A DNA stretch of 64,000 nucleotides from Phascolomyces articulosus (Eukaryota; Mucoromycota; Mucoromycetes; Mucorales; Lichtheimiaceae), in NCBI GenBank assembly GCA_025677815.1, contig JAIXMP010000036.1, positions 186,001 to 250,000 of the forward strand. Direction: 5' to 3'. The notes under the pieces are model-generated. The model saw only the letters and a program-made list of their open reading frames with translations, had not been told where the DNA came from and searched no databases. Below, one piece after another: positions 62,439 to 64,000 of this stretch. A program made the translations under genes and the position numbers. The stretch's first letter is position 1. Every line of letters starts with the position of its first letter.

Positions 62439-62575
62439 CAGCTGTAACATATTATAATATAAAAAGGTTGTTCAGCTCTCAACCACGTATGATGTTGGCC
62501 TTTCGGAACACAATAGAAATGCGAGAAACAAATTCTTGTATTCCCAATCATCGTTCTTTTCTGATTACATAGCAT
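61782..62575 (-). CDS. Possible unrecognised gene or gene remnant
   Basis: Coding-like pieces on the minus strand join partly. Exon 62575-62436 (MLCNQKRTMIGNTRICF, then CVPKGQHHTWLRAEQPF) has donor GTAAAA leading straight into an A43 run. Exon 62314-62281 reads DEKVAQTHYTK. Exon 62233-62030 reads FHTIYNDFGLCIIPGDPCWD, then TVASYLQPPPGLYRIKERTY, and stops at TAA. These three are phase-consistent and give 125 residues. A fourth piece, 61925-61782 (LRDAYGTTWHSSITQNEL), follows a good acceptor but no donor in the right phase links it. Either the gene ends at 62030 and the last piece is chance, or this is a damaged gene. No domain recognised. Confidence 0.3.
62391..62433. repeat. T43 homopolymer
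   Basis: Forty-three consecutive T on the plus strand, the longest run in the window. In the minus-strand sense it is A43 right after a GTAAAA donor-like site. Confidence 0.9.
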
Positions 62576-62725
62576 TGATTTTTTTGTCAATCTCTCGTCA
62601 CCCTATATTGAATATAGGACTACTAAACTTTATAATAAATCGAGATAATAAAAAAGTATCTCATGGTTAAAAATAAAAGGTTTCTTTCTAACTTCTTTTT
62701 TTATTACATTTACTAAAAAACTACA

Positions 62726-63542
62726 ATGGCTCCTACTCCGTAAGTATACTATGCCTTAATCCATTCATGGAGTATACAATCTCTTATAACATATCATCAA
62801 CATTGTTTATGTGAATAAAAACAACAAAAGGATTTTATTATTAGTGTAAAAATTAACGATGATTACGTATAGAATGCTACTTATACGTTATAATACTCAC
62901 TTTCTTTGAATTGATTATCATTCATGATTATATCTATATCGTAGTGAAGAAAAATTTGCTCAATTGATTATCAAGAAGGATGATCCTGTCGATCCATCAG
63001 TTGAAGAAGAAATATATAATCAATTAAAACCAATTGAACCCAAGTTTTTGTTTGGAAAATGGGATGGTGGTTGTTTGAATGATGGACATGCCGAAATTCC
63101 TGGCCTAAAGGAGATTCGATGGGTTGGTATCAATTTTTTCTCTGAACGAGATGTTGAACCTGTCGTTGTATTGAATGATGCAGGAGAACATGTTTGGTAT
63201 GAAAAGCTTGGACGTGCTCAGGTAAAGTTATACATTCCACAGTAAATGCTAAAAGGAGCTGAATACTATGAATATATGTTATTCTTGTGATATTCCATGT
63301 TTAAAATTAATTCAATTTATATGTATCTTCTTCGGTCATTATATCCATCCACTTGTCTTTATTAGTTGCGTCAAGTGATGTTCCGTGGTGTTTTATCGAC
63401 GGCAATGCTTTATGATGATATTCCTACGATTGATCACTTACGTTATGTCAATGATGATCTGGTGATGGGTGCTTCAGATATCAAAGGATCAGAGGAAAAT
63501 GGCATTTTTTACTTTTTCTTACAAAGACAAAAGAACAATTGA
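62726..63542 (+). CDS. GXWXG/DUF4334 domain protein
   Basis: Three exons, 62726-62739, 62945-63221 and 63366-63542; 155 residues. The first coding exon is only 14 nt (MAPT plus two bases). The GXWXG motif is GKWDG at residues 42-46 (FLFGKWDGGCLNDGH), followed by the DUF4334 part: VMFRGVLSTAMLYDDIPTID, HLRYVNDDLVMGASD and IFYFFLQRQ. The pair of domains occurs together in many bacterial and fungal proteins of unknown biochemical function; a small-ligand-binding barrel is plausible but not shown. No signal peptide. Both introns are GT-AG and the frame is unbroken. Confidence 0.85.
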
Positions 63543-64000
63543 TAAAGAAAGATAGTGAATAATTACTATATAGTTTATACCAATTGTTATTATTATAATA
63601 GTAATAAAATATGTACAATGATCATGACGAAATTTATACAGTTGCCGTTGAAAGTGATCGCGTTGTTACAAAGTAATATATATAATGGATAATGGCTTTT
63701 GTTACAAAACTTTGAGAAAATGCTCTTCTACATAAATCTAATACTACTGTTCAATCGACGAGTATATAATTGCTATATACACTGTGATTCTTTAATAATT
63801 TAATTTGTTTTATGTTACATGTGTTGATTATTTTTATCACCGCAACATGTACGGTGAGTGTTCTTATATTATTACGACAATGTAAATTATGTCTAGGTTG
63901 TTTTCTCACTTTCTTTATAATGTCCAAATATCTATTTATTTAACATCATAATCAGGCACTTACTGTCGTTTCTATAAGAATATACTTTTTTGTAAGTTTA
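63543..64000. other. 3' flank to end of window
   Basis: AT-rich sequence downstream of the DUF4334 gene; no gene or RNA recognised before the window ends. Confidence 0.5.

Overview
The window looks like nuclear DNA of a filamentous early-diverging fungus, most likely Mucoromycota (Mucorales-like). This is inference from four things: very AT-rich non-coding DNA full of homopolymers and microsatellites; genes split by short GT-AG introns (mostly 50-200 nt); Gln/Asn/His/Ser-rich regulatory proteins; and fungal families such as Vtc1, Set5, Ecl1, a PalA/Bro1-like protein and Pom33. I saw no rRNA, tRNA, CRISPR array or intact transposon. All exon models were read by hand and are in frame across every junction unless stated.

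Layout. 1-735: 3' end of a C2H2 zinc-finger regulator (+). 736-12335: an 11.6-kb stretch with no credible gene. 12336-13715: Pom33/TMEM33-type ER-nuclear pore membrane protein (+). 14109-21331: three minus-strand genes, a Gfd2/YDR514C-like DEDDh-fold protein and a tandem pair of M20 dipeptidases with the same exon plan, including an 11-nt micro-exon. 22104-28303: a divergent pair, a BRO1-domain (ALIX/PalA) protein (-) and a coiled-coil RING protein with GRF-like zinc motifs (+). 28304-31580: gene-poor, with a promoter-like island, a fresh inverted-repeat (foldback) element and decayed coding-like sequence.

31581-49708 is gene-dense: a three-repeat Myb plus C2H2 regulator, an Ecl1-type protein, a UPF0303/HbpS-like protein, CNOT11, Tim13, a short-chain dehydrogenase, a CCDC90/Fmp32 mitochondrial protein, an inositol hexakisphosphate kinase-like protein, a Set5-like SET/MYND protein, Vtc1 and Alg14. 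49709-52157 holds an internally deleted aldo-keto reductase relic. 52158-64000 holds an unrecognised small gene, a 1,497-residue ankyrin/coiled-coil protein, an aldehyde dehydrogenase, a possible unrecognised gene around a T43 tract, and a GXWXG/DUF4334 protein.

The genes do not form one pathway; the mix is ordinary housekeeping (CCR4-NOT, mitochondrial import, N-glycosylation, polyphosphate and inositol-pyrophosphate metabolism, ESCRT/pH signalling). Vtc1 and the inositol-pyrophosphate kinase lie 3 kb apart and are functionally linked, since VTC SPX domains sense inositol pyrophosphates; no shared control is visible. The most unusual items are the gene desert, the foldback element with about 10-nt AAATG periodicity, two GC-AG introns, the 11-nt micro-exon shared by the M20 paralogues, a start codon alone in its coding exon, and the Myb plus Sfp1/JAZF-like zinc-finger fusion.
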